DNA from: Rhodamnia argentea
Taxonomy: Eukaryota > Streptophyta > Magnoliopsida > Myrtales > Myrtaceae
Assembly: GCF_020921035.1 (NCBI RefSeq)
Contig: NC_063151.1
Coordinates: 27,844,934 to 27,908,933 of the forward strand
Direction of reading: 5' to 3'
Length of the DNA stretch: 64,000 bases
The notes under the pieces are model-generated. The model was not told the origin of the DNA, did no database searches, and saw only the letters and a list, made by a program, of their open reading frames with translations. The position numbers and the translations under genes are program-made. Shown in pieces: positions 12,090 to 27,565 of this stretch (position 1 is its first letter; each line of letters opens with the position of its first letter).

Positions 12090-12530
12090 CTAAGATTGAA
12101 ATCAATTTCAAATAAGAGTTTGAAGTACCCTCTTTGTTTCAAAGAAGAGTCTGACCAAGGGTATTTTTGTCATTAATTTTTTTTACTTTTCTTTTTTGTT
12201 TCTTTTTTTCTTGTTTGTTTCCTTCATATTTGTCGGTGGTCAACCATCCGGCCTCGCCCGGGTAGGGTTGAGGCTGTCCCTCACCCGGGCGGTTCCAGGA
12301 CGCGCATAATAACCATTCTACTTCTCTATTTCGGTGTCTTGCCATTGGCAAAAATGAAGGGGAAAAAGCAATGGAAAAAGAAAAGAAAAAAATAAATAAC
12401 AAAAATGCCCTTGGTCATACCTTTCTTTGAAACAAAGAGCACATTTTATGCCCTTATTTGAAACAAGATTCATTTCATGTTCTTATTTGAGAAAATTGAG
12501 GTACTTCGGGCACTTACTCAGAATTTCCCC
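12090..12530. mobile_element. Family-B long-TIR foldback element, copy 1
   Basis: The left end (ttcaaataagagtttgaagtacc... accaagggtatttttgtcat) is repeated, inverted and diverged, at the right end (aaaaatgcccttggtcat...cttatttgagaaaattgaggtacttc). The arms are over 90 bases each and enclose a short GC-rich core (12240-12300). There is no coding capacity, so this is a non-autonomous MITE-like or foldback element. Confidence 0.65.
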
Positions 12531-14276
12531 TAGATTTTATTTTAGGACAAAAAATCCATGTTAGGTTCGGTTGCACAAAATCTGTGAAACGCCTTGCTCA
12601 TTTCTTGGACTTAATAAGGTGCACCCAGATGAGTCACCGGGGACGGATCTAGAACTTTTCTTTACTTGAGCAAATATGATCCATGATTTCAATTTGAAAG
12701 TCAAAATAATGTAATTACTTAAAGACATCCAAAAATTAGATATTTCATCGCAACTCCGAAAGAGTGGGGTGAGGCATAAGTCCGTCCATTATTCCATTTG
12801 TACACTTGTGTCGTGAGCATAAACCACACACGAGTTTATCCCCCTAAGGCTCTAACTCTAACGAACTTCAAGATCAATATAAACACATAGTTTTTAACTA
12901 TATGTTTATCTTTAATTGACAATTATGATAACATTTGGTCGATATACATTTTTGTCGACTGCGGCAACGAGCGGGTAATATTCTAGTTTAAAATAGAGTA
13001 CTAGTGTAATGTCCAAGAGCATTCATCGCATGTTCTAAGTGAATGCAAACTCCCAATTCGAGCGCACCGTTGGATCGGATGGATTTCATTGGGCTCTGTG
13101 AGCATACGCGCACCTTGAGGACGCAATACTTTGCGAGTAGAAAAAACCGTGTCGAGATGCATGCTGATATATAATTAAGCTTTGTTTGTTTCACGAAAAA
13201 ATGAATGATTCGGAACGTTTTTACCTAAAAATAACCGCTTATAATATTTTCAGAAAAAAAAAAAGCACTCATGTGCTGACTAGTTAGCAAATTAGGTTAT
13301 TCACTCACGTAATGTTAATGACACCTCGATTTTGAATAAGCCACCGAGAGGTTTAATTCCTTTATTGATAAGAGATTAGGTCGAATCAAGTTTCGTCAAG
13401 CGAGTTCTGGTGTAACATTTGAGTTTCGCCACTTTCATTGTTTTTCCAACAAAAAGAAAAGAGTGAATGAAATAAAAAAAAATTGTCCATCATCAACCAA
13501 AATATTTAGGATCCGTTTATTTCGCGAAAAATATGTGATTTGAAAACTATTTTCCAAAAAATGATCATGGATATCTCTTACTAAAATTAATAAGCGAAAC
13601 ATATTTTCATCATCCACAGAAATGTTTTGACACAATTTGTTGTCGGCAATGAAAATATTTTTCATTGACTAAATATTCTAAATGAAACATGCGATCGTTT
13701 CTAGGAATATATTTTTCAAATCACTCATTTTCCACGAAACAAACGGAGCCTTGAAAATAAATTATTATCAATAACGAGAACAAAATTATTAGTTAAATAT
13801 TTCAAATGACGCAAAAAAGTCATTTTTAAGAAAAAAATTTTCGTGAAACAAATGAATTCATAGCTATACTCGATCGGGCCCTAATGATTTAGGACAAAAA
13901 AAAAAAACCCCGCACCATAGATTACCTATAATTTATAAACACCGCCAAATTAGAAAAGTCAAGGCCCGCTAATAAATTAAGTCTATATGTACATATATAA
14001 TAAAAACGTAAATATGTCACATAAGCGTGGTGCGTGCACTAAACTAATTTGGATCGTCGACAACGAAGTGTTCCATGTAGATTGGCCGCGAGTCCTCTCT
14101 CAAATCCGACGATCGAAAATGTAAACCAAACTTTCTTAACTGCGTAAAATACAGAAAGGAGAGGCCAAGCCGATGCATGCATGACTTATGTTATTACATC
14201 ATGTACAATCCTACGTGCCCGTGCATGCGGCTTGAGGAACAGCGGGATGAAAAAACCCACAACGGATTGATTCGCC
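12531..14276. other. Intergenic with small MITE-like repeats
   Basis: AT-rich DNA without a supported gene. It includes the element at 13508-13753 and related half-copies around 13180-13260 and 13790-13870 (gtttgtttcacgaaaaaatg / ttcgtgaaacaaatg). Confidence 0.5.
13508..13753. mobile_element. MITE-like element of about 245 bases
   Basis: The left end aggatccgtttatttcgcg is matched by the inverted right end (cacgaaacaaacggagcctt), and the similarity continues inward through 'gatttgaaaa'. Size, AT content and lack of coding fit a MITE. I could not fix a clean target-site duplication. Related sequence occurs near 48650-48860. Confidence 0.6.
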
Positions 14277-15219
14277 TCAGACCTTCCCGAGAACGGAGTC
14301 CCTCCGTTTCCCCCACTCGTGGATTGAGAGGTGAAGCTTCGTCATTTCCACCAGCAACTCCACCGCCTGCAGCGGCGTCAGGATCCCCTCCACCAGCTCC
14401 CTCAGCGTCTCCAACCTCAGCTCGTCCGCCTCCGTCAGCACCCGCGCCAGCGACAGCTCGTGGCCCTTCATCACCCTCTCCACCGACTCGCTCTCCTCCC
14501 CGGCTCTCCCGCTCCACTTCGCTATCAGTGCCAGCGGATCGTCGGCGATCTCCTCCTGCATGCTGGCCATCCGGCTCGAAAGCTTCTCCTCCATCCTCAC
14601 CGTCTTGATGTGCAATTCGTTGATCGATCTCAGCTGGGACGCCGATACCTCGCCGAGATTGATGCTGCTGCTGTTGCTGTTGTCATCGCCTCCTGTCCCT
14701 CCGCCAGCGAGCCGAGCTTCGAGGTCCGATCCGGAGATGGAGTACACCAGCCTGATAGCCATAGTCGGCCTGCGAGACCATGACTGCTTAATTTCGCCTT
14801 TCTCGATCGAAATCGCTCGACATGTCAAGCAAGTCTTCGTTGCAAGAACGGGGACCAAAACCGATGGGAACGGAACAGATAACCGCGATCATCGTGCATT
14901 TAGGGAAAACGAGGGAATCCCACCTGCAACCGCCGATCCAGAGGAAGGAGTTCTCGAAGGAGGTGCGCCAGGACGGGCAGAAGAAGGAAGGCGCGTCGTG
15001 CTGGGCGAGCTGCGATCGGGCCTCGAGGTAGTCCCGGAAGTGCTGGATGTTCTTTCCGGCGAGGCACTTGAGCTTCTCGGCGTCGCCCGAGTCAGTGGAG
15101 ACCGCCCGCAGGAGCTCGTCGAGGTCGCGGTGTTGTTGCGCCATCCAGTTGCGGAAGCAGCACCCGAAGCGGTCCTGCATGGCGGTGGCCGTGGCGGTGG
15201 CGGTGGACTGAGAGTCCAT
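14277..15219 (-). CDS. DOG1-domain protein, 262 residues
   Basis: Two exons, 15219-14924 and 14769-14277 (789 bases), separated by a 154-base phase-2 intron with good GT-AG sites. The protein starts MDSQSTATATATAMQDRF and carries CCFRNWMAQQHRDLDELL, FRDYLEARSQLA, the hallmark WIGGCRP joined exactly across the intron to TMAIRLVYSISGSDLEARL, then VSASQLRSINELHIKTVRMEEKLS and LTPLQAVELLVEMTKLHLSIHEWGKRRD. This is the complete DOG1 domain without bZIP. The intron sits about 40 residues earlier in the domain than in the neighbour at 9625. Divergence between the two is large, so they may be an old pair or independent family members. Upstream GA-rich DNA may be leader. Confidence 0.88.
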
Positions 15220-15989
15220 TAGAGGGGGGGAAGGGAGGACAGAGGGAATGGGGATGAGAGGTTGCGGAATGAATGGGAATTTGTTGAAGTGCGTGCCACT
15301 TGGGTTTGCAGTTCCAACGCAGACAAAAGGCCGAAAACGCGGACTGAATTCAGCAAAACGACAAAGGACGGCATTCGATATTTTTAGGTCATGCTTTCGC
15401 ACGTGCTGTCCGGTGAGGACGATGGTGTGCTGGTCCACCTCGGAATTGGATACATCCTACGGTCGTTGAGATATCTCCTCTTAACCCAAAATCAAATGAA
15501 TCGGTAACGCCAAACCCAACATTTCATTTATTTAAATTCACAAGTTTCTCCTCTCGTCTTGAACATCCATGTAAAAAGTAATCAATCACAATACATGATT
15601 TATATTGAAACATCTTCCCCCTTTTAACATCCGTTTTTTTTTTTAAACATCTTCCCCCATTCCCCATTTCATTTCTCGTCTCGTCTTGAATTGCAAAATT
15701 TCTTTCAGAATTTGAATATCAATTTTTTTTTTTTTTTTTTTGTGAACATGCAAAAGATTGAAGGTTCGGTTTAGGTAAATGAGTCTGATGATAATCACAA
15801 GCGAGCTGTCAATACTTTTGGCAGTGAGTTCGGCATTTCCAACTTTGATAGCTCCCAGATTATTTAATTACTTGATTGCAAGTAGGGACACAGCGCTGAA
15901 GCAGGCAAGTATTATAAGATCCAATTCATGCGAAAAGAAAATTCACGATTATTGTGAATACTTGCCAAAATCCGGAATACCTAATTTAA
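15220..15989. other. Upstream region of DOG1-domain gene 2
   Basis: Contains the promoter and leader of the gene on the minus strand, then T-rich sequence (poly-T at about 15725-15741). No other gene was seen. Confidence 0.5.
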
Positions 15990-16392
15990 GGGAAAAATTA
16001 TCAACAAAGTCCTAAATTAATTATAATTGTAACAATTCAATCCTAAATCTTTTTTTTTTTTTTTTTGCTAATTGAGTCATACACATTTTGCATTTATATC
16101 AATTCAATCAATCCAATCGACATGACAATTTTTAATAAAAATATAATATTCCTTCAAATTTTTTTTTTTTTTTTTTTTCTTCTTTTTTTTTTTGGGGGGG
16201 GGGGGGGGAGGAAGAATGAGGAAAAAAATAAAGAAAAAATAAATGCATAATTAATTTGAAAAAAATATTAAATATTTTTAAAAATCGCTCATATCAACTC
16301 AAGCCTGCCAAAATTGGCCGGATGGACTGAATTAACACAAACTGAATTGATACAATTATAATAAATTTATAATTTTTTTTTAAAATTTTCCT
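15990..16392. mobile_element. Family-A TIR element, short copy
   Basis: The left end ggaaaaattatcaacaaagt...ataattgtaacaattcaatc is mirrored at the right end (gaattgatacaattataataaatttataa...aaaattttcc). The interior holds poly-T and an 18-base poly-G run (about 16193-16208), then 'caaaattggccggatggactgaatt', which is shared with other family-A copies. It has no coding capacity. Confidence 0.6.
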
Positions 16393-18947
16393 TGATTTAA
16401 GTCAATCGTGCCTACTAAAAGAAAGCCTACACGAACGGATTGTTGTGATTGAATCTTGTCTAAAGGCCTATTAAAGTTCAAAGATTTGCGCTCTTTTATT
16501 CTGAGTCCTACCTATGAATACTGAATAGTGAACAACTCTGCAGAGCTTGTTGAGAGATCCCATGAGAATCAGTGATAGAAAGTTTGATCAAATGTGGCGC
16601 TGAAAGTCACAGCGGTCTCTATACATTGAGCCACAAGAAAAGCCCAGAGCTCATGGTTTCATAATTGTAGCGTCTGCTCAGCTGAAAGTCACACGGAGTA
16701 AGTAAATGCACACTCCCTGGTGGGGTCACGATTCTTGCCCGCCGTAAATACAAAGATTACCTCGGTGTACTCAGAAGGAGGCATGCACTTCGGTTGTATC
16801 AGAGGTAATTCCTCGAAGAATGCTTGCTATAACATGATTATGTCCCGCGAAAATGTCAAAGAAGGGAATGGATATCAATAGCAAATCGATCGAAGGGGGG
16901 TTTTGTTGATCCGTTCCCTTTTACTAGGAGGTATTGATTTTGGAACCAAAGCATTGTCCCCCAACGAGCCGCATATCGACAGTGGAGAAGCTAAGATACT
17001 GTTCTTTTTTGCAAAATTAAAATAAAAAATGTAGCCTATTTGCGCAGCCCTGCTACCGCATGAACCAATTATGTTCAGAAGACAAATCAAAGATACCGCA
17101 TATTGCCGAAAGATCAATTGTTGAATTCTGTTGCCAAAGTTTACATGACAACTTACTCCAGCAGCTTACCCATCACTACTTTTCATCTGGCAATTGTTCA
17201 CTCGCACTCTAGAGTTTGGCTCCCAATCTCAAGGCTTAGAATTGCCGGTGCACTTCCTTTCAGCGGTCAGCCTATTCCTGGCACAATCCACAGAAAGGCA
17301 AGAGGGCTTAGACTAAAAGATCAGTTGCAGGGTATGATCAGCATGCTTGATTTCTATATGGCTATATATCTCCTCGGAAACATGTTTATGCAGACTTTCC
17401 ACGAAATACGCGTGAAAATTTGGTTATGAACAAAGATACTGAATTGGTAATAACAGCAAACAGGGCACTTGTGACAAAAACGTGCAACTATTATGAAGAT
17501 TGAGCTCCTCAACTAGTTCACATGCTTTCAGCTTATACTCGATATTTTTCCGTGCTAAAAGCGCTCACTAATTACACGAGAATCTCTACCTTCAAGTTTT
17601 CATTCGTCGACAAAAAGCAGCATGCTAAGTTGCTCTTTATTAATGCCGGTCATCCCAACTAGTAAGACGATGAGAAGACTAAGGTTCAGGTCAAGCAGCA
17701 ATCAGACTGAACAAGATGAATAATTAAACGGACTTGCTGCAAGCTATAGTCACATCCTGTACCCCGAACAACCACAGTACATTTTTCTCGATCATATGAG
17801 CAATAACTTTGATGTTTACTTAAAAAAATTAGCACAAAAAACAGCCTCCTGGGACACGGAAGCAAATGTTGATAAACGATTAAAGAACAGTAATAGTTAT
17901 GCCTGACATGTTTCTTGGACTATAAGAAGTCAGAACATACAAAGAGAATAGATGTCTAACATTTCTGTTGTAGGAGAACTAGAGCAATCGCTGCTTGTAA
18001 AACACAGCTTCTCTTTCAACTTTTTCCTCATACATGGCATTTTCAGGCTCAGCTTACGCTCTTTGTATCGTAAGTGACAAACAACTTCTCTTTCAAGACA
18101 AAAGTCAAGAGTCGATTATTTGGTTTGCAATTCTGAAGCACCCACTACTCACATGCTCATGATTCTTTAAATCATCTTTCTATAAGTCTAATGGGGAGTA
18201 TTTCATTTTAATGGGACAAAAAATGCCAAGTCTAAAGTGAAGTTGCTTGCTAAAGAGAACGATGGCCATTGTTATGGGCAATTTAACAGGAGGAACTAGC
18301 TTCAAAAGCTAGCAAAGAGGTGTGTGTGCTAAAGTTAAACAAAGTTGAAGAAGGAGGTATACTAGTTATGGGCACTTGCCCCAGAGTATCAACTGGCTGG
18401 GTGAAACGGCAAATGAAAGGACTTAGATCATCGACATTGAGCATGCACAGTCACCGAATAGATGATCGGTAGTGAGATTATAAGGTCAAGACTTGCTTAT
18501 CTAATGCCACAGATCCTGTTGGCTGTTTCCCAGGCCAAAGAAGACCAATCAACAAATCAAGCACCGAGTCCAAGGAGCTCTGGTGAGTGGAAACAACTGC
18601 CAAACAAGCACCATAGGTGCAGCATATTAAGCTATCTTCGTGTCGATCCTCAATAAACACTAGATGGAAGTAGGGGGTATTATTGTATGGTTTCACATTT
18701 CCGTCTCAACTCTCAAGTAACAATATCAAACAACAATAGTTATCGCATAGGCCAGCGAAAATCAGAGTCTCCTCCACAAGCTCAATTCTATGCTGTTCTT
18801 CCAGCTGAATCTAATGAAAAAACCCAAGTCCAAACTCCAGAACACGAACCCAAAAAGAACAAGAATTACAGCCAAACCAAATTAGCATAATCACATGGGG
18901 AGACAAAGCAAACACTTGTGATCCCAGAAAAGAACCCGAAGAATCAG
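16393..18947. other. Intergenic, no gene supported
   Basis: I find no protein-like frame with splice support in these 2.5 kb. The last few hundred bases are probably the 3' UTR of the small gene at 18948. Confidence 0.45.
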
Positions 18948-19265
18948 TCAATCAATGGGTTTGGGCACAGCATTGGCAGGGTCATGGGGCGATTGATCCT
19001 TCGACCCATTTTGCTGCTGTTGAAGGGACTTCCTCTCCAGCTCACGCCATTTGTTGATCGCGGCAGTGCAAATGACTGAATCATACCAGTAATCAAAGTC
19101 AGAGGATCCCAATGAGCAGCAATTATCCCGTAAACGCAGAAATCGAACTCAAAACAGTCATAATGGGGAGGGAGCGCAAGGGATTGACTCACATCCGGCG
19201 CCGACGAAGTACAGGAGACGAAGGGCCTTCGGCCCGGCGGGCCCCGAAATCTCTTCTCCGGTCAT
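18948..19265 (-). CDS. Conserved 66-residue single-pass membrane protein, function not assigned
   Basis: Two short exons, 19265-19193 and 19075-18948, joined over a 117-base phase-1 intron (donor GTGAGT, acceptor TTCAG) to give 201 coding bases. The protein begins MTGEEISGPAGPKALRLLYF, continues VGAGFICTAAINKWRELERK and ends in a Gln/Asn-rich hydrophilic tail. One hydrophobic segment (about residues 14-30) spans the exon junction, followed by a basic stretch. The splice restores one uninterrupted, protein-like frame. It resembles small plant mitochondrial inner-membrane accessory proteins I recall, but I cannot name the complex with confidence. Neither exon would be found by simple open-frame scanning. 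Confidence 0.72.
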
Positions 19266-20948
19266 CTATGTCTCCCCTCAGAAGAGCAAACGCTTCCGGA
19301 AGATGGCGACTTTGGCGAGCCCTTGGACTTGAAAGAACAGAGCGTGGCTTCTTTGCATTTATATTAGTTGTGCTGTGAATGTAGTGTAAAATAGCTGTTA
19401 AAATGCAGTGAGATGGTAAATTTATTTCTTCTGAACTTCTTTGATTTAGCTTCTTTTTTTTTTTTTTTTGGGTAAAGTCTTTGATTTAGTTTTCCTTTTC
19501 CTAAATGTTAAATTTTTTTTTTTTTTTTTTGTTCTAGATGTTAAGTTAAATAAAGGGTAAATGACATAAATAGTCATTTACTTTGGCCCAATATCCAATA
19601 TGACCTCTGAACTTCAAATTTATTTAATGTGATCCACGAACTTTAGTCCAATATCAAATGTTGTCCCTAAACTTTTAATTTGTTCTATGTAGTTATTGAA
19701 CATTTGATATGTGTTCAACTTAGTCACCGGATTGTATGAATGGAAGGAAAATTTTGAGAAAAATTATCAAAAAAGTCATAAACATATTGCAATTGTGTCA
19801 ATTCAACTATAAACTTTTTTCTTTTGTCGATTCAATGTTAAACCTTTTGCAATTGTGTCAATTCATTCTATCCGATTAAATTTGACCAGCTGGCAATGAC
19901 GTGGATGCCGGCCGTTGGGAGACCTAATATTTTTAATATTTTTTAAGTTTTTATTTTTTTTTTTTATTTTGTTTTTTTTTTTTTTTTGCTCTTCATCTTC
20001 TACCTCTGGCCAACGAGCGGCTTTCTAAACTCTGCAATGCTAATTTTCTCTTGACAATGCCCACCACGAGCGGCTTCCAAAATTACCGATGTCCCGGCAA
20101 TGGACACGAAGTCCACCTCGCCAAGGGCCGAGCGAGACTCGACCTCGTCGTGGCCGGGTGAGATCGAGCCTTGCCTAGCCATGGTGAGGCTTGACCTCAC
20201 CGTCACTAGGCAAGGTCTCGACCGCCTTGGCGAGAGCGACGTGGACCTCGCCGACCGTCACCTCTGGCCGGTGGTTAGCCAAGGGAAGAATATGGATAGG
20301 GAAGAAAAAAAAAGGAAAAAAATAAAAAAAAAATTTAGGATTGAATAAGCAAAAGAAAAAAGTTTATGGCTGAATTGGTATAATTGTAATAGGTCTATAA
20401 CTTTTTTGATAATTTTCCCAACAATATCGAACATTATACAGCTCATGACTAATTGAACATGTATCACAAGAACATAGATCATATTAAACGAAGTAAATAA
20501 AGGCATTAGAGGGATGAGACCAACTTCTATGTTAGAAATTCATATCGCCTGGTTTCTAAATTGAAAATTATCTTCTTCTCTGGTATATTTTACAATTCAA
20601 TGATGGTAAAGTTTGATAGGGTCGACTTTGTTCTTAACTCCAGCAAAGCAAGACCCGTGAACGCCACTTGACTTATCTCCCTCCCCGGCTCGTCTTTGCA
20701 TGCATCGTATTTGCTCGTGTGGCGACTTCTTGGATGAAGAAGACGAGCCCCGTCTGAAATCATCACTCGCAGAACTTTTGGCATGAACGGCGCTGGACAG
20801 ACTCGGCCATCGCTCTTCATCTTGGGTTTTCTTTTCCCCTCTTCTTAGCTACTCATGGCATCGGGCATTGCAGAGAAAGCATTCCATTGCTCATGCTCCG
20901 TCTTCTACTCAAAGTCGAGTCTGTATACCGGCATCAATTTCAAGAGCT
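19266..20948. other. Intergenic holding a nested repeat
   Basis: From the small gene's promoter to the broken pathogen-related gene. 19560-19756 and 20420-20500 look like the two sides of an older element (matching phrases about 'tatttaatgtgatc' / 'gatcatattaaa') into which the family-A element at 19757-20419 inserted. Confidence 0.5.
19757..20419. mobile_element. Family-A TIR element, full copy
   Basis: The left arm gagaaaaattatcaaaaaag followed by tcataaacatattgcaattgtgtcaattca is matched in inverted form at the right (gaattggtataattgtaata... cttttttgataattttccc). Inside are poly-T tracts and a GC-rich core at about 20010-20285 with short inverted words (caaggc/gccttg, ggcgag/ctcgcc). There is no transposase frame, so it is non-autonomous. 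Confidence 0.7.
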
Positions 20949-21145
20949 ATGGCTAGTGAAGAGGTCGAGAGTTTAGCTAAGCAGGTGGAGGATGTAAAAG
21001 TCACGGCCGGCAAGTGTTCGACCGATTTTGAATCAAGAGACAGGAAATACTCGGTGGAGACACAGGGGACCTCCCGTTTTTTATGCTGTTAACAAGCTCT
21101 TCGAGGAAGGACGGACCAAGGTTTTGTTTAAGAATAACACACACA

Positions 21146-21193
<48 letters not shown>

Positions 21194-22072
21194 TGATGGT
21201 AAACAGTTCGTGATATTATTTGCAGGAATGGCCGCAGGGATCAATAGAAGAAGCTGTTCAAAATGCAGTGAAGTCATGGGAAATGGAGATGTCTCACAAG
21301 ACCAGGCTGCAAGACTTCAAGACCATCAACCCAGAAAAGTTCAAGCTCTTCATGAATGGTAAGAGGGGCAAAGAAACGTCAAGCCAAAATCCATGACTTC
21401 ATTTTTTTTTTTTTCTCTTCTATTGCAGCAGGATATTTGGTAACATTTGTCGGACGATTCAGATTCGATTCTCGCAATAGAGCAGGCAGAGAGGGATTGT
21501 CGGGAGAAGAGACACTCAGGCTAGGTAGCTACAATGCCCTTCTGTAGAAATCACGACCGGAGGAATTTCAATATTACAAAGCAGATAAAGAGAGTTTCGA
21601 ATCGTCCCATGAGGCGTTCAGACTAGCGTTCCCAAGGGGATTTGCATGGGAAGTGATTACCGTTTACTCCGGACCTCCTAAGGTGATTGCCTACAAGTTC
21701 AGGCACTGGGGTTATTTTGAGGGTCCTTTCAAAGAGCATGCTCCCACTGGAGAGATGGTCGAGTTCTATGCCATCGGAATTATGAGTCCACTGTCCATTC
21801 CTGTTTAGCATTCTAGAAACAGAGCAACGGAGAAAACTAAAAAAACTATTTAATCTCACGATTTCGTTTCCAGTAACAAGTGAAATTATTCGCAGGTTGA
21901 TGAATCTATGAGGGCCGAAGTTGTTCAAATTTACTATGATCCAGCAGAACTCTTTGGGGGCCTCCTGAAGGGCAAGCCAATCTCTAACCCTGATGCCCAT
22001 GAAAGAGAAGAGGAACCCGCGGAGACATTAAAAGCCGCTAAAAATGGATGTCCCTTCTCAACAAGAAAATAA
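20949..22072 (+). pseudogene. Broken gene for a pathogen-related (PRMS-like, NTF2/SnoaL-fold) protein
   Basis: Four exon-like segments are recognisable: 20949-21122, 21225-21358, 21486 to about 21776, and 21896-22072. They carry family blocks RWRHRGPPV, VNKLFEEGRTK, EWPQGSIEEAVQNAVKSWEM, EGLSGEETLRLGSYNALL, PRGFAWEVITVYSGPP, KFRHWGYFEGPFKEHAPTGE, and an end AELFGGLLKGKP...GCPFSTRK. Breaks: (1) in segment 1 the frame shifts by one between the start region (MASEEVESLAKQV) and RWRHRGPP, at about 21030-21050; (2) an in-frame TAG at 21546-21548 follows YNALL, where the family has Gln; (3) the donor after segment 3 is poor. The CT microsatellite lies in intron 1. Related intact proteins in other plants are induced by infection. 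Recent inactivation is likely because the amino-acid blocks are still well preserved. Confidence 0.8.
21148..21190. repeat. (CT)n microsatellite
   Basis: About 20 uninterrupted CT units just after a short (AC)n, inside the first intron of the broken pathogen-related gene. Confidence 0.95.
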
Positions 22073-22528
22073 GCTCCTGCCTCAGCAGTCCTATCTTTGT
22101 GTAGTATACCTAATACAATGGCTGAACCAGAAAATAAGCTCATCACTGTCTGGGCATCGTTGCAGTGAGCTGTGTGTCAGTATGGTGAAAGAAATCCAAA
22201 AGTTTCATTGGAAACCTGGAGATGCAGTCTCATGGCTACCATTACTGTAATAATAGTATGAAAGAGTACATATATCAAGCAACAAATCTTTCTCAGAAAG
22301 ATGGAAACTCCCCAAATAATGGCTTTGCATGAATCAGAACAGAGAAATTACTAACTTATGCAGCTACCCTACCACCATGCCAAAGACATGATGTCCTAAG
22401 CTTTTGCTGCGCAACTTCAGCGTCTCATAAGTTTCTTCTAGCTAACTTTTCTGCAGCTTTTGGGCATGAAAAATGTTATACAACCGAAATCAAAGTATCA
22501 TCTATGCAAGCAACAATCACCTCCAACC
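22073..22528. other. Convergent gap
   Basis: 456 bases between the 3' end of the pathogen-related pseudogene (+) and the 3' end of the RABA1 gene (-). Expected to hold 3' UTR sequence. Nothing else was seen. Confidence 0.5.
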
Positions 22529-26176
<3,648 letters not shown>

Positions 26177-27565
26177 ATGGCAATGCTTGGTCGGAGCGCG
26201 AAGCGCGTATCTCCCTTCAGGCTCTCTTCCCTGTTGCGCAGCGAGAAGGACCCTTCCCTCGCTCTCCAGCTCTTCAAATCCCTCAACCCGAGCCCCGAAA
26301 CCAAGCCCTTTCGCTACTCGCTCCTCTCCTACGACCTCATCGTCACGAAACTCGGACGCGCCAAGATGTTCGACGAAATGGAGCAGGTCCTCGCCCAGCT
26401 CGGGCGAGAGACCCGCTTCTCCGTCCCCGAGGCCCTCTTCTGCCAAGTCATCTCCTTTTATGCGCGCGTGCGACTCTTCGATCGCGCTCTGCGGACTTAC
26501 CGCTCCATCCCCACTTTTCGGTGCCGCAGGAGTGTGAAGTCTTTGAATTCCGTGTTGCACGCGCTCTTGAAGTGCCGGGAATATGACAGGATGGATGAGG
26601 TTTTGAACGAGTTTAGGGATTCCGCGAGCCCAGATGCGTGCACTTGTAATATTTTGATCAAAGCTCTCTGCGGGAGTGGGAGGTTGGAGGATGCGCGGGA
26701 GGTGCTTGACGAAATGCCCCAGAGGGGGATCCGACCCGACGAGGTGACTTTCCTCACGTTGATTAACGGGTTGTGTTTGAATTCTATGTTAGAGGAGGCT
26801 TTTAAGTTGAAAGATGATATGGTTAGAGTCCATGGGATTCGGCCTGATGCACGTCTCTATGCGTCCTTGATCAAGGGGACTTGCAAGGTTGGTGATGTGA
26901 ACATGGCGTTTGGGCTTAAAGAGGAGATGCTGAGAGAGAGAATCAAGGTAGATGCTGCAATATATTCGACCTTGATTCATGCTCTTTTTGAAGTTGGGAT
27001 GACGGGTGAAGTTTCTAAACTTTTGGAGGAGATGCGAGAAAATGGGTGTAAGCCGGACACCGTGACGTATAATGTGCTAATCAGTGGGTCCTGTAAGAAG
27101 AAGGACTTTGATAAAGCTTACAGACTTCTGCATGCGATGGCAGAGAATGGGTGCAAACCTGATGTAACGAGCTATAATGTGATCATGGGCGAATTACGCA
27201 AGGAGGGGAAACTGGATGAAGCAGCTGATCTATTTGAGGACATGCCGAGACGTGGGTGCACTCCGGATGTCGTGTCCCATCGGATACTCTTCAGTGGTCT
27301 GTGCGAGAAGATGCAACTTAAGGAAGCAGCATTTTTGTTGGATGAAATGGTATTTAAAGGATACACCCCTCATGATGCAAGTATTTATAAATTGGTGGAT
27401 CTTTTATGCCAGGAAGGGAATCATGAATTGTTGCTAACAGTTTCGAATAGTCTTAGGAAAGGAAAGGCTGTTAAGGCTGATTATTGGACAAGAATGATTT
27501 CGCTTGCTTGTAAGAATAATGAGTTTTCCAGTGTCAAGCTTGTAGATCATCTAATAACTCCATAA
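26177..27565 (+). CDS. P-class pentatricopeptide repeat protein, 462 residues
   Basis: A single intronless frame. After a short basic N-terminus (MAMLGRSAKRVSPFRLSSLL) there are about eleven 35-residue PPR motifs in tandem, clearest from residue 155 on, each with the PD-x2-TYN-x-LI-xG-x-C-x4 and A-x2-LxxxM pattern (for example PDTVTYNVLISGSCKKKDF and PDVTSYNVIMGELRKEG). No E, DYW or SMR extension is present, so it is P class. Such proteins bind single-stranded RNA in mitochondria or chloroplasts. The Ser/Arg-rich start fits an organelle presequence. The order and N-terminus recall the product of Arabidopsis At1g53330, though that is memory only. A partial GIL1-like pseudogene begins 145 bases downstream. 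Confidence 0.93.
   Translation: MAMLGRSAKRVSPFRLSSLLRSEKDPSLALQLFKSLNPSPETKPFRYSLLSYDLIVTKLGRAKMFDEMEQVLAQLGRETRFSVPEALFCQVISFYARVRLFDRALRTYRSIPTFRCRRSVKSLNSVLHALLKCREYDRMDEVLNEFRDSASPDACTCNILIKALCGSGRLEDAREVLDEMPQRGIRPDEVTFLTLINGLCLNSMLEEAFKLKDDMVRVHGIRPDARLYASLIKGTCKVGDVNMAFGLKEEMLRERIKVDAAIYSTLIHALFEVGMTGEVSKLLEEMRENGCKPDTVTYNVLISGSCKKKDFDKAYRLLHAMAENGCKPDVTSYNVIMGELRKEGKLDEAADLFEDMPRRGCTPDVVSHRILFSGLCEKMQLKEAAFLLDEMVFKGYTPHDASIYKLVDLLCQEGNHELLLTVSNSLRKGKAVKADYWTRMISLACKNNEFSSVKLVDHLITP

Noticed and set aside
14331-15222. Long plus-strand open frames over DOG1-domain gene 2
   Set aside because: They are antisense to a well-supported gene, with composition (His/Arg/Leu or Ser/Pro runs) expected of GC-rich shadows.
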